NCBI GenBank assembly: GCA_019095985.1
Contig: CM032666.1
Coordinates: 50,786,432 to 50,850,431, forward strand
DNA from: Streblospio benedicti
Lineage: Eukaryota > Annelida > Polychaeta > Spionida > Spionidae
Direction: 5' to 3'
Length of the DNA: 64,000 bases
The notes under the pieces were generated by a model, which saw only the letters and a program-made list of their open reading frames with translations, was not told where the DNA came from and searched no databases. The translations under genes and the position numbers were made by a program. Within the stretch, counting starts at the first letter, position 1. Each line of letters opens with the position of its first letter. Of the stretch, positions 23,401 through 34,968 are shown piece by piece.

Positions 23401-24000
23401 TTAGAGCCAGATTCCAGTCAATTCCGGCTGAAACAATTGTGAGTCATCAGTAAAACGCCACACATGCTGTCTTGATGATAAGTAATGTATGGACTGTTAA
23501 AAAGTTGATTTTGCCGGGTGGCACAAGTTAAACACCCCCTAAGTAAAAGAATTAACTTAGAAATGTGACATGATATTTTGGTTTAGTCCCTAGGCGTACG
23601 TTTTGCGTTTTGCCATTAGTAAAAAAAAAAGGTAAAGAGATATCTTTGATTAAAGGTCAAACAATTTGAATTTCAGTCAACCTATTAAACCAATTACATT
23701 TATAATATGTTTTTGTGGCTTACAAGCCACTAATTGATTGCCACCTTTCTTTGTGTTGAGATTTGGTGGCATAATTTTGGTGTGTTATACCTTTACAGTT
23801 GAAAACCGGGTAATTACTTTCAAGGGGAAATCCATTTAAATAAACGGTATTAAGAGCTTATTAATTAATACATATGTGATATTTGAATGACTCGCGCCAG
23901 AACGCGAGGAGAGGAAACCAGCTTATTCAAATGTAAACTGTAGTGATCAAATCCTTTTAGATGTGCAGGTGCATGTTGATAAGTATTCCAGATAGCAAAC
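20480..24000. other. Repeat-poor intergenic stretch
   Basis: No gene is supported. A ~40-bp segment near 20798 (ggcagcgtgagtaaacaagc) has a diverged relative near 22839. A run of about 19 C lies at 22265-22283, a G/C-rich run near 21071, and a CCG-type microsatellite (gctgccgctgccgccgcc) near 23169. Confidence 0.5.
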
Positions 24001-25417
24001 GTCAATACAGACACACGACACCGCTAAACCGCAAATGACGCCACAGCGGGACAGCAGGGTAGCAGACGAGATTGACGCTACTCGCGCGGCAGGTGGCATT
24101 TACAACGGCTCCAAACCTCTTGTAGGCGAACTGGCAATTGGCGAAATAGAATTTGTGCGTTCTAGCATTCAGCGAAATGCAAATGGGCTAAAAGATGCCC
24201 CCTTGCTGGCGCGAACGCCGCAGCAACATAAAATCTGGCAGTCTCTTCTAAGGGTACGGTCTAAAAGGTCGTTTACCGCGATGTATAGAAAGAGCAATAA
24301 AAGCAATCTGGCGTCTCTTTTTTATGGCTATGCACTGCTGCTGCTGACCGAATATAATTATCTCTTCTCAGGTCGCGGTCTAAAAAGGTCGTTTACCGAC
24401 ATTAAAACATTGCCTCTGGCGTCTGTTTTTATGGCTCTGACACCTGGTATCCAAAAGTCAAATCAATAGCTGTATAGTTACTGCTATTCTCAAACAGTTG
24501 TTTTCTGAACTTGAATCTGGTGAGAACGCTTTTTTACTGAGGAAGGAGAGGATAAGGTTTTTAAATAGAGTTTTGAGTTATTACGGATACGACTTTAGAG
24601 AGTTTTTATTTTACAAGTAAGTAAGTAACATTCTTTCTGCAATCTGCGTATTATGTATAAAAATGTGGTTTGTTTGAAATATGAATATTAATCCTACATC
24701 TTTAAAAGACTACATAATTTCAACCATTTGTCTAATCAAATTATGTATACTGCATTGAATTTCTTGAAAAAATGCCATGTGTTCTTGCATAAAAATTATC
24801 ATGCTTGGAACCCCATAAAAGATCCCAGGTGCACTGCATTAAAGCTGGCTACAAATACTACCCAATTCCTGTATAAAATATGCTAAACGTGGTCAAAAGA
24901 AGTAGCATTTGTATTGTCATGCCCATCGGGACATATTTCATGGCCTCCATCTAATAGTACACCATGACTATATCGAAAGTTTGATCTCACACCGGTGAGG
25001 GGAAAAAGGCACATTAAGATCGCTACAAAGATCGAACTTCCACACTGAAGAGAACTGCTAAATGAAAATGGTAGTTAATTATGAACTTTACCCTATCATT
25101 CAAAAACCATTAGTATAAAGGAAAAAGCGAAATATATGGGAACCCGTGTGTCACATCTTTTACAGTACATCAACAAATGTCATGATCAACAGTGATGCTT
25201 TTAATGCATAACCCTTTTATGACTATGTAGATTTCTTCAAGATACTGTTTATACGGAGTTGAAAATGCTTTTCATGACTTATATGATGCCAGAATTTTAT
25301 TCATGCTACCTGTGTAATTTTCCATGGTACAAAGTCCACAAAGTGCTAAGGTTCGCCTTGCAATATATGTCATCTATAGTTGGTTTGATATTACTTTAAA
25401 AAATTTATTTATGATAG
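24000..25417. other. Region upstream of the unknown two-exon gene
   Basis: Two related boxes (cggtctaaaaggtcgtttacc and ctggcgtct...tttttatggct) occur at about 24260-24330 and 24374-24433. The 144-residue open frame over them shows no domain. The segment from ~24310 on recurs, rearranged, at 34-37 kb. It may be 5' flank or intron of the gene at 25418. Confidence 0.4.
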
Positions 25418-25738
25418 GCATTCATTGAGAATCTGGAGAAGCTTCCTCAGATCTGGGCTCACGAGAGCCTGCTGGAGCAGATCAAGATGATCGCCATGAC
25501 GGGTCAAATCCACTTCAAATGTGCACAAAGGTGAAGACATGAGAACAATCACATATCGCATTTGTCAAATATGATTCAATGAAAACGCACCATTACTCTT
25601 GACTATGGCTTTTATTGCTCTTTTTAAGGCAATTTGGCATGTTCTTGCTGGACTCGTTCAAAGATAAGGCCAGTGTAAACCTCAACTTCCACAAGACCTT
25701 TCAGACAGCTCCGATGTTCTGTTTCCATTGCCTAGAGG
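25418..25738 (+). CDS. Two phased exons of an unrecognised protein (partial)
   Basis: Exon a (25418-25530; acceptor TATGATAG, donor GTGAAG) and exon b (25629-25738; acceptor TTTTTAAG, donor GTGAGT) join in phase. They encode about 74 residues beginning AFIENLEKLPQIWAHESL, with MTGQIHFKCAQR at the junction, QFGMFLLDSFKDKASVNLNF after it, and ending TAPMFCFHCLEG. The composition (helical, Leu/Phe-rich, two Cys near the end) and conserved splice signals look like a real host gene, but I do not recognise the family. Exons before and after are not found by eye. Copies of exon a occur at 34969, 35496 and 37079, and of exon b at 37290. Confidence 0.6.
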
Positions 25739-25774
25739 GTGAGTTCTAGTAGTTTACTTGTTCATGTTTATTTT

Positions 25775-25972
25775 TGTGTGATATCACGTCTAAATTTTGC
25801 TAGTAAGTTTTGTCAGTTTTACATCACAGTTTATTCACAATGTTTCTTAAATTTTAGTTACGTTTTAAAGCCATTGTGTGATATCACGTCTAAATTTTGC
25901 TAGTAAGTTTTGTCAGTTTTACATCACAGTTTATTCACAATGTTTCTTAAATTTTAGTTACGTTTTAAAGCC
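25775..25972 (+). repeat. Two-copy ~98-bp tandem repeat
   Basis: The block gtgtgatatcacgtctaaat through ttacgttttaaagcc is repeated back to back within the presumed intron after exon b. The same pair is present at 37436-37633. Confidence 0.9.
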
Positions 25973-26884
25973 GAAGATAAGATAATCTATGAACTCTTGA
26001 TTTTTGATTCAAAAAAGATCTCATTACAGAGGTGGTCTTTCTATAGAGGTGGTCTTAATAGAAGGTTCTATGTGTACTGTATGTAAATGCCTGTCATTTA
26101 TAGTCAACATCCACATGGTCAGTTCACGTTACTACGTACGCATACACACCAAATCATTGGCTCACACTTCAATTGGTGGAAGACACGGACCCGGATGCTT
26201 TGGTAGAAGCCACCGGGTACTCGCCCTGTGAAATTGTGAAATTGTCCATTAGTCCAGTGGGACTGGCTCCGTGTGTAAGACACTGGGGGAGGGGGCTACC
26301 GCCCGGGAATTTCGAACTCAGATAGTTGGGTATGTGTGATCTGGATGGTGGGAAAGTTAGATCCGCGAATTCTTACAGGTCTCTCGGTCACCGAAAGCTG
26401 ACTATGGGACGGTCCTCTCACGGGAGAATTCCTGATCTGATAACCCTGTGTCCCTGAAGTACTGAGTAGTATGGAAACTCCCTGTCCCTGAAGTACTGAG
26501 TAGTATGGAAACTCCCTACCTCACTCTCCAAAGCAGCCAGTAGCACGAGGTGATGGCGACTCTGGGTAGTTCTTAGATCCCTAGTGGGATAGGTCGATGA
26601 CGGTATGTCTGGAACGGGGGCTGTTGTGAAAGCGAGATCGTCACATAAGTGAGCTGGTTGTAGAGGAGAAGGGAGTTGGGAGAGAGACTGTAAACAAAGT
26701 ACTTCAGAGACACAATGCATCCTGCATGACATCCTGTATCACAGCATATCAACAAAACAAAAACAGTAGTGTGCATGTCGATGAAGACTGGCACAAGCTA
26801 AATATAGCGTAAGGTGTCAGACAGTGTGTGATTGCGCAACACCGCATCCCAAGCATACAGGCGTAGAAGCATGATTCCTTCTCT

Positions 26885-26972
26885 CGGGAGATTGGTGTAG
26901 TGGTCTGCACACCCAACTATGACACATAAGACCGGTCTGGTTCGTAGCCGGGAGGTCGTGAGTTCGATTCCG
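26885..26972 (+). repeat. tRNA-like Pol III promoter segment (SINE head)
   Basis: An A-box-like tggtgtagtggtctgc and a B-box-like gtgagttcgattcc are spaced as in a tRNA with a long variable arm. The copy at 38543-38630 is nearly identical, but about 55 extra bases follow its B box. No clean cloverleaf acceptor stem is visible, so it is a tRNA-derived repeat rather than a tRNA gene. Confidence 0.5.
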
Positions 26973-27044
26973 CTGCCCAGTATTAAGTTTCGCTTATAGG
27001 TTCTCATAGTGAGGTAAGTATATTGAAAATTTTAGTGATTAATG

Positions 27045-28145
27045 ACAGAACGGAAATGCTGTATACATTCAAAAGTTGTATACAAAGCAAACAATTTGAT
27101 CATCTATAAATATAAATACGGCTTAAGGGTTTCAAACTGTTACCTTATTGCATCACGCAATATTGGCTGGGCGGAGACGGCTGAAAATCGTTGGTCTCAA
27201 ATCTATCTCAAGTACCTTCTGTCTTGCAAAAAAATAAAATTCATTTCCCCCTTTCCTGTCTGGTTTTCCTGTATTTCAAGATTTATTTCAAAATCGGTCC
27301 AAATTGCCATCAAACGTCCTTGCCCTTGGCCTCCAAGTACTGCAGCATTGGAAGCTGGTGCTCACGTGACTTATACCAGCAAAGCACCTGCCTCATACAT
27401 GAGAATTTGTTGCATATTGATTTAGTCAAATAGACTGTAGACTGTAAACGCCACCAACTTTTTGACTATGGAAATAACGTCCTCTTTCAGTGAGACGGAC
27501 TTTGATTGTGTCTATTATGTAAGCATATCAAACAGTGTAGTTTGTAAACCTCTTGGGTAAGGCTGTGGGTGGTGTCTGAACATGTTTGGGTGCAGTCAGA
27601 ATGGGCGTTCTATTGGTAGAACAGTGTGTGCTGTTAACACGGGACATATTTGTAATGATTATATCCTGCAATCAGTGTGTAGATTTGCTAGGCAGTGTCA
27701 CAGTTTATTGACAATGTGTATCCAATTCCGGGGCTGGTGGAGGTAAGAGAACAGTGGTGGGTGCTGTCAGGACGATGGCTGAGATGCCCTTTCTACAGTG
27801 CAGATGCTGCAGACCAGTATCATACAATTTTTGTTCTTAAATATAGTAGCGGTAGATGGGTATTGGCGGTTTTACTTAAGAAATAAGGCATGCATATATT
27901 TCCCTGTAACTGATTTGTCGTCCTCACTTTCAAGGAGCATTTTCCTACATGTGGCTGTTGTATTGTAGCAAAGCGGAAGGCAAGCAAGTTTAAACAAGGG
28001 AAAAGGTGGAAAGTTGCACAAAAAGATATGCATTAAATTGGGCTAATATTATTTATTTTTGTACTCCCCTGAACCTATAATGTTGCAAAGTACTGACTGA
28101 ACGGAAATGCTGATATTTCAAAGTTGTTTTCAAAAGTCTTGATCA
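27045..28145. repeat. ~1-kb segment bounded by imperfect ~60-bp direct repeats
   Basis: The sequence acggaaatgctgtatacattc...atttgatcat (about 27048) recurs at about 28100 (acggaaatgctgatatttc...cttgatcataataat). In the second copy of this region (38755-38815) only one such block is present and the ~1 kb between is missing, consistent with loss or gain by recombination between the repeats. Confidence 0.7.
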
Positions 28146-28470
28146 TAATAATAAATCATAAAAGACAAAGTAGCTGTCTATCATTAATTGAAATGTACTG
28201 TTACCTTATTGATTGTTTTGTCATGTCAGTGCCATAATGCATTCCCTTATATGACTGAAAATCATGATCTGCTGACATTTGATTTAAGTAATACTTACTG
28301 GCAATAAAGCATCAACAAAAATAAAATATGCTTTGACCAATTTAATATTAATATTATCATATAATATAATTAGTAATTATATATAAGATAATCGAATAAT
28401 AGTGATTAAAAATAATAGATAACATTCCCAAATCCCTTCAGATTTAATGATTATATAATAGCAATAAACA

Positions 28471-28570
28471 NNNNNNNNNNNNNNNNNNNNNNNNNNNNNN
28501 NNNNNNNNNNNNNNNNNNNNNNNNNNNNNNNNNNNNNNNNNNNNNNNNNNNNNNNNNNNNNNNNNNNNNN
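28471..28570. other. Assembly gap (100 N)
   Basis: A run of exactly 100 N, a conventional gap of unknown size. The sequence just before it (atagcaataaaca) is the same as at 39122-39134, where contig 2 continues into the Polinton. Confidence 1.
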
Positions 28571-28679
28571 ATGTGCCTTAACCAACACATATCCTCACTG
28601 TTGAAATCTTGTAATGCTCAACCCCTGATCAATTTGGGTTAGGGGCCAAAAGGTTTCTTAGTTCAGCTGCAACAGAAAC

Positions 28680-29253
28680 AAAATTATTTATGCATTTCTG
28701 TCTTCATGGCTCGACAATGGGGAATTCCCTAAATTACAGACTGCCAAACTTTCAAATTCAATATCTCCCGCGCATTCAGAATACAACAGCAAGGATACGG
28801 AGTAGAACTAAGAAACATGAACTTATATGTACGTAAATGTATTGCATGTAATGTATGTATGTATTTATTTTTTCGAGCTCAATAAAATAGAAAAAAGAAA
28901 AAAAAACAAAAAAAAAACATGAACACATTTCTCTAGTAATAAAATCACAGCATTGGCTTCCAGTGTCCAAACGGATTGAGTATAAAATATTAACCTTGGC
29001 TGAAAAGTGCATTCATAACCTAGCACATTCCAAACTCAAAGAGCTTATTAGTCGGTACGAACCCGGTCGAGCTAGTCGCACACTCAGGTCTACATCACAA
29101 AAGCTTTTACGGGTACCTACAACTTGGCTCAGGTATTATGGAGACCGATCTTTCTCCAAGGCAGCACCAGTGTTGTGGAACAACCTTCCTCTCCAAATAA
29201 AAGAAATAAAGAATTTGGACGAATTCTTCTTTAAAGACTCATTCATTCACTGA
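28680..29253 (+). mobile_element. 3' part of a CR1/jockey-like LINE
   Basis: The plus strand encodes the typical C-terminal region of a non-LTR reverse transcriptase: RIQNTTARIRSRTKKHE before an insertion at 28825-28916, then HWLPVSKRIEYKILTLAEKC, RYEPGRASRTLRS and RSFSKAAPVLWNNLPLQIK, ending at a stop at 29253. The reverse-transcriptase core is missing, so this is a 5'-truncated copy. Confidence 0.85.
28825..28916 (+). mobile_element. Small poly(A) retroposon inside the LINE
   Basis: A ~92-bp insert ends in aaaaaaacaaaaaaaaa, carries an AATAAA signal near 28881, and is flanked by the duplication aacatgaac. Removing it restores a continuous LINE reading frame. It is probably the extreme 3' end of another LINE or mRNA copied in. 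Confidence 0.7.
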
Positions 29254-29639
29254 GGGATGAGGATATTTCCTCTACATACAGCGCACTTGAATATTTACTT
29301 TCTAGAAAGTTGCGCTATACAAATATGTTTATAGTTTTTGTATGTATTCATTTTGTATGTATGTATTTGATAACATCTTTTCTTTTGTAGAAACAATGAT
29401 GTTTGATACAAAATAAACAAGTTTTTAAAGCACAATCTCAATCATATTATTAAATCAAACAGCAAATGTCATTTCTTCTACAAACTAACGGTATCAAATA
29501 ATACTCTCATGAACAGGGGCGTATTGTATTCTATAATATGCTCAATAGTTTGCATAGACATGGAAGTCATGCAAAATTGAGCATGCTTCTTTAAAACCAT
29601 ATTGAATTATCAATACTGGCTTCGTGTCATGCATATATC

Positions 29640-30093
29640 GATCTTGCAGCAGCTCATAGCACACTGCACCAAGTAGACATTTGCAACTGCCTTTATGACA
29701 TTGTTTTTGTCATTGTGCATTCCAAATGGAGAAAATGGACCATAATGGACCTGTGGATAGCACATCTTAATTGCCAAAGTGCTCAAAATCGAATCACTTC
29801 CATGTCTTTTCCTATCTCATAGCTGTGTGAAGTTTGATTGAAATCTGTTCATCGGTAAACGCTCTATCGTAACCTCAGACATACAAACATACAAACATAC
29901 AAACATACACAAATTCATTCATGCATGAATGCATGTATATATGCAATTAGTTAGTTAGTTTAGTTAATTAGTTAGTTAGTTAGTTGGTTGGTTGGTTGGT
30001 TGGTTGGTTCATTGGTTGGATTGCTTGGTTGGTTTGTTCTGCTGGTTCGTTGTTTGGTTCGTTGCTTGGTTGGTTGTTGCCTGGTTCGTTGAT

Positions 30094-30143
<50 letters not shown>

Positions 30144-30170
30144 ATTAGTTAGTTAGTTACAAACAAAACA
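29640..30170 (+). repeat. Retroposon tail followed by tetranucleotide arrays
   Basis: A block ending ctctatcgtaacctcagac runs into (CATACAAA)n at about 29879-29908, like the 3' tails of RTE-type elements. It is followed by (TTAG)n and (TTGG)n arrays at about 29945-30160. Confidence 0.7.
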
Positions 30171-30558
30171 GACACAATGCTTTGCATCAGCAACTGAAGC
30201 GAAGGAATAAGATTGTGACATTTTCAACAATTAAACTCTTAAATTCTTATCACAGGAACCTCATTACCTACCGACACTTGACACTGCACTTTCATTGATT
30301 TATTGTTATTCATTTTATAGTCGAATAATGAATACAGCATTCTCTCTATCAAACACTTGTTTATATTTATTACTTATGGTAAAACCACTAGTCATAGTCA
30401 GAGTTAAGTCTGTAGAGTTGTTTTACCATAAAACAAATTTGTCAGCCACCACGATATTCCAATGTATATAGAAATAAAGTAATGTTATATCATATTTTCT
30501 CCTGAAATTGTCGAATTAATCGCAATTTTAGCTGTTGGCCAATCTCTTTGTTGTATTG

Positions 30559-30633
30559 GTTAATTAAATCTGTTCAATTTGAATAATATTATGTTGCTAT
30601 TGATATCATTCAAATTGAACAGATTTAATTAAC
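30559..30633. repeat. Perfect 26-bp inverted repeat with 23-base loop
   Basis: Arms 30559-30584 and 30608-30633 are exact inverted copies (gttaattaaatctgttcaat...). A small hairpin with no coding role. Confidence 0.9.
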
Positions 30634-30639
30634 TCGTGT

Positions 30640-31060
30640 AGTCAATCTAGATGCCACAGTAGTTACTAATACCCTAGCTGTCATGTCCCAGGTCATGTTA
30701 TATGATGTCTCCATGTATAACTCTGGTCTAGAAAATCAACTATCATGTATTTTGTTAATCATATATTTTGTATTTGTGTTAATTACACAAATAAATGATT
30801 CAGGAGACATGGAAACCAACGATGAAAATAGTCCTCAGGTTCCAAAAATCTTAACAAAATCTCGAATGTCTTTGTTGCAAAACCTGGGAATGTTGCAATA
30901 AGAATTTAAGCATCTCAAATCACTTAATGATTTAAGTTTTTGTTTTTCTTAGGCAAAAAAGCCAATGGGACTTACAAACAAGGGCTTAACTGGTCACTTC
31001 AATATATCCAGCTTTTAACAACCTTTTTATCTCAGCGTCTACAAAATTAGATTGTCATTC
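30640..31060. other. Intergenic stretch with no clear feature
   Basis: A plus-strand frame ending near 30900 (METNDENSPQVPKILTKS...) follows an AG site but has no other support as an exon. Confidence 0.4.
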
Positions 31061-31111
31061 TGTCAGTTTATGATTTGGCCTTTTGAATCCAGTTACCTGC
31101 AACAATAGCAG

Positions 31112-31320
31112 CGTGAACAGCAACAATAACGGCACGGACACACACCATGTTGTAGCCAATCTTTGACGTGCTATGGAGCCCCAATTCTTTCCAAGTGTCT
31201 ATGCTATTGACTAATCTCGAATGTCCCATATGGCACATTTCATCCCCAGCATTATTTTTGGGAGCGGGTTCGTCTTTGTCGAAATGGTTCTGTGGGAAGT
31301 AACGCTGTGTGTAAAAGACC
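31112..31320 (-). CDS. Possible isolated exon, unknown protein
   Basis: On the minus strand an acceptor-like TTTTACACACAG is followed by an open stretch (RYFPQNHFDKDEPAPKNN, then HSRLVNSIDTWKELGLHS) ending in a hydrophobic run (VCVRAVIVAVHAAIVA) at a donor-like CAG/GTAACT. It may be a real exon ending in a membrane segment, but no neighbour exons or family are recognised. Confidence 0.25.
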
Positions 31321-31429
31321 CAAACACGTCGCGTCTCAAGTGTAACATTAAACATGCATTTATCTCATGATTAATATTGAATTCATAAAGATGTTTGCCA
31401 TTTGATATTTTAACCCATTGTCAAAATAT

Positions 31430-32275
31430 CTACATTGTGTTAACATTAAAATATCTACATTGGTCCAACTTCAAAATATAAACGTTGATCTAATGTCCAA
31501 ACATCTATGTTGATCTAACGTCAAATTATATACACTGATCCAACATCAGAAAATATATGTCAATTCAACATCATAATACATGAGTGGATCGAACATCAAA
31601 ATAATTACATTCATCCAACGTCAAAATATCTACATTGTTTCAACATTAAAACATCTATGTCAATCGAAATTCGAAATATTCAGGATGATCTAATTTCCAA
31701 ACATATATGTTGATTGAACTTCAAAACATCTATTTTGATCCAACTTCAAAATATCTATGTTTATCCAACATCAAAATATATACGTCAATCCAACATCATA
31801 ATATATATGTTGATCTAATGTCAAAATCATTACATTAGTCCAATGTCAATATATCTACGCTGTGTCAACATTAGAATATCTACGTCGGTGCAACGTCAAA
31901 ACTCTACTTTGATTTAATGTCCAAACATATATGTTGATCAAACTTCCAAACATCTATGTCAATCTACCATCAAAATATCTATGTTTTTCCATCTTCAAAA
32001 TATATACGTCAATCCAACATCATATACGTTGATCTAACTGACATTGATCCAACGTCTAAATATCTACGTTAGTCCAAGATGAAAATATCTACAATGATCC
32101 AACATCAAATCACCCACATTGAACCAATGTTAAGATATCTATGTAGATACAACATCAAAATATCTATGTTGGATCAACGTCGCCAAAATCTACATTAATC
32201 CAATTTTCAAATCCAACCAAATTTCCATGTTGATTGAACATCGGCCATCAACGTTGAATCAATGTTGGTCCAACG
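31430..32275 (+). repeat. Degenerate ~26-bp minisatellite
   Basis: About 30 diverged units of the form 'ttgatccaacatcaaaatatctacg' spread over ~850 bp. The array ends with a fuller block (caatgttggtccaacgtc). Divergence is far higher than in the 22-bp array at 2 kb, so it is older. Confidence 0.9.
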
Positions 32276-33207
32276 TCTTGTGCACACTGGGAAAGCTTTG
32301 CAGCAATGCATACAAATCAATATCAAATTATCATCATTATCATTATTGAGTTTAAGGTTGCTGGACATATAGATTAATACACCATTCTATCATTCCGTGC
32401 AAAAAATCACCGCCAATAACCCATGCTGATTGGTCAATCAGCGTGCTCAATTTTTGCGATGGAAAACACGCTCTAGAGGCGCTGGAGACCACTACTACGG
32501 CGATAGTCTAAACGTCACATTATCAATACAGCCGCTGACGTCGCAATGCGTGTTCGAGTAGCGGAGAGCAAAAGTTTAGACTAGCGCTTTAGTACTGGTC
32601 TCAGCAAAAAAAAAAAACAAAATTGACTTGCAATGGGAATGTTATAATATGATTTATTTTAAAAAAAAAATAGATTTTAGTCATGATAGGATTGTGATTT
32701 TTGATTTGATTGTCAATCGTCGCAAAATTGGCATGCTGGACGTCAGCATGCTCAATTTTGCGATTGACACCAATCTCGTGGTCAATTCCTGCCAGCTGTA
32801 TATCTAGGAATCATGGGGGAATAAAGAGACAAAAAACAATGCAATGGATGTTTTGCATATGCGTGAAGCTTTTTGGTACCGTGAATTTACTTACTTACTT
32901 GCTGTCTCAATCAACGAAGCACTGTAGTGTAAGTTTGCAATGCACTGCTTGCTGACTAAGGGTACATGATAGTCTTAATCAACCAAGCACTGTGCCACTA
33001 CGGCGTAGGAGAAGGAAGTGATAGTGTCCAAATCATTCCCAAGATGCAATTGTTTGTAGCCACCTACATATTTTAGACACAGTACTACTACGATATGCGT
33101 AGTGATGTATGGAGCTTATAATTGATTGGATTTTGTAACCTACTTTTACGAATATTGTTAAGGTGGTTGAATAACGGCTATGTACTGCATATGCAACTCA
33201 TCGTGTT
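32276..33207. other. Intergenic stretch
   Basis: No gene is seen. The part 32400-32830 recurs in degraded form at 33540-34010. Confidence 0.5.
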
Positions 33208-33530
33208 GACATCCCGCTACAGATAATCAAATGCCCTAAACACACTTGTTCTAAAATTTGTACATTTGCTAGCAGGAAAGCAGATGGCCATATCTTTTAC
33301 ACCATGTTAAGTATGCATCCTTAGACTAATATATGAAGAAAGACTTGATTTTGATCATGAATCGAAGTTGTTCCAGTTAAAAACGACACTTCATCCAAGG
33401 AAAAATATTGAAACACTGAATATATGTGCAGTCTAAAGTTGATTTATCCCCCCAGAAAAAAGCAAAAATTTTCAGCCAAACAAAACAATTTAAAATAAAT
33501 GTATTTTCCCCTATCTAAAAGCAAAAAAAA
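33208..33530 (+). repeat. Copy of the start of contig 3
   Basis: The sequence from tgttgacatc to the gcagtctaaagttgattta region matches 52054-52450 with small differences and one missing ~90-base piece. It looks like the same locus present twice. Confidence 0.85.
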
Positions 33531-34011
33531 CATTTTATCTTTCCCGGAAAAAATCCCGCCAAAAACCCCCTTTTCAATCTCCGTGTAAATTTTGCGATGG
33601 AAAAAAAGTTTCCAAAAAAACCACGGCGCAAATTAATCCCCTCACAAATCAAACAGCTGCTGAGGAAAAGGCCTTGAAGGCGGTTCATGCTGGGGGAGTG
33701 AAACATTTTGGGGCCCGCCCCCCGCCGCTAAAAAGGGAATTAGGGCCCGCAAAAACCCAAAAAAAAACAAATTGGCTTGAATTTGAAGATAATAGGGATT
33801 TATTTTAAAAAAAATCATAAAAAATGGATTTTAGTCATGATGGGTGGGATTGACCACGGGGGCTTTAAAATTTGAAAATTGACCATGCGGGACTTTCATT
33901 TTCCCTCTTTGCTTAATTCGGGAAAATGGGCGCCCAGCAGCCCTTTTTGGGTTGAACCCAATTGGGAAATTCCCAAAATTGGATACAAGCAGCAATGGAC
34001 ACCTTGATCTA
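33531..34011. other. Low-quality-looking sequence
   Basis: It resembles 32400-32830 but with stretched and collapsed homopolymers (many aaaa, cccc and gggg runs) and numerous indels, as in an uncorrected read end. Real divergence would not concentrate in homopolymers like this. Confidence 0.6.
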
Positions 34012-34968
34012 CCGACATTAAAACATTGCCTCTGGCGTCTGTTTTTATGGCTCTGACACCTGGTATCCAAAAAGTCAAATCAATAGCTGTATAGTTACTG
34101 CTATTCTCAAACAGTTGTTTTCTGAACTTGAATCTGGTGAGAACGCTTTTTACTGAGGAAGGAGAGGATAAGGTTTTTAAATAGAGTTTTGAGTTATTAC
34201 GGATACGACTTTAGAGAGTTTTTATTTCTACAAGTAAGTAAGTAACATTCTTTCTGCAATCTGCGTATTATGTATAAAAATGTGGTTTGTTTGAAATATG
34301 AATATTAATCCTACATCTTTAAAGACTACATAATTTCAACCATTTGTCTAATCAAATTATGTATACTGCATTGAATTTCTTGAAAAAAATGCCATGTGTT
34401 CTTGCATAAAAATTATCATGCTTGGAACCCCATAAAAAGATCCCAGGTGCACTGCATTAAAGCTGGCTACAAATACTATCCCAATTCCTGGTGAGCATTT
34501 GGGAAAAAGACTATATAGCAGTTTGATCTCACACCGGTGAGGGGAAAAAGGCACATAAGATCGCTACAAAGATCGAACTTCCACACTGAAGAGAAGTTTG
34601 CTAAATGAAAATGGTAGTTAATTATGAACTTTACCCTATCATTCAAAAAAACCATTAGTATAAAGGAAAAAAGCATTGAAATATATGGGAACCCGTGTGT
34701 CACATCTTTTTACAGTACATCAACAAATGTCATGATCAACAGTGATGCTTTTTAATGCATAACCCTTTTATGACTATGTAGATTTCTTCAAGACACTGTT
34801 TATACGGAGTTGAAAATGCTTTTCATGACTTATATGATGCCAGAATTTTATTCATGCTACCTGTGTAATTATCCATGGTACAAAGTCCACAAAGTGCTAA
34901 GGTTCGCCTTGCAATATATGTCATCTATAGTTGGTTTGATATTACTTTAAAAAATTTATTTATGATAG

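Noticed and set aside
24035-24469. 144-residue open frame
   Set aside because: No domain, no conserved start context; it overlaps repeated non-coding boxes that recur in broken form at 34-36 kb.
26885-26972. Functional tRNA gene
   Set aside because: A- and B-box-like motifs are present but no acceptor stem or clean anticodon arm; it is better read as a SINE head.
29945-30160. Telomere-like repeat
   Set aside because: The units are TTAG and TTGG tetranucleotides, not TTAGGG or TTAGG; an ordinary microsatellite next to a retroposon tail.
33515-34078. Short open frames on the minus strand
   Set aside because: They lie in sequence that looks error-rich; any frame there is unreliable.
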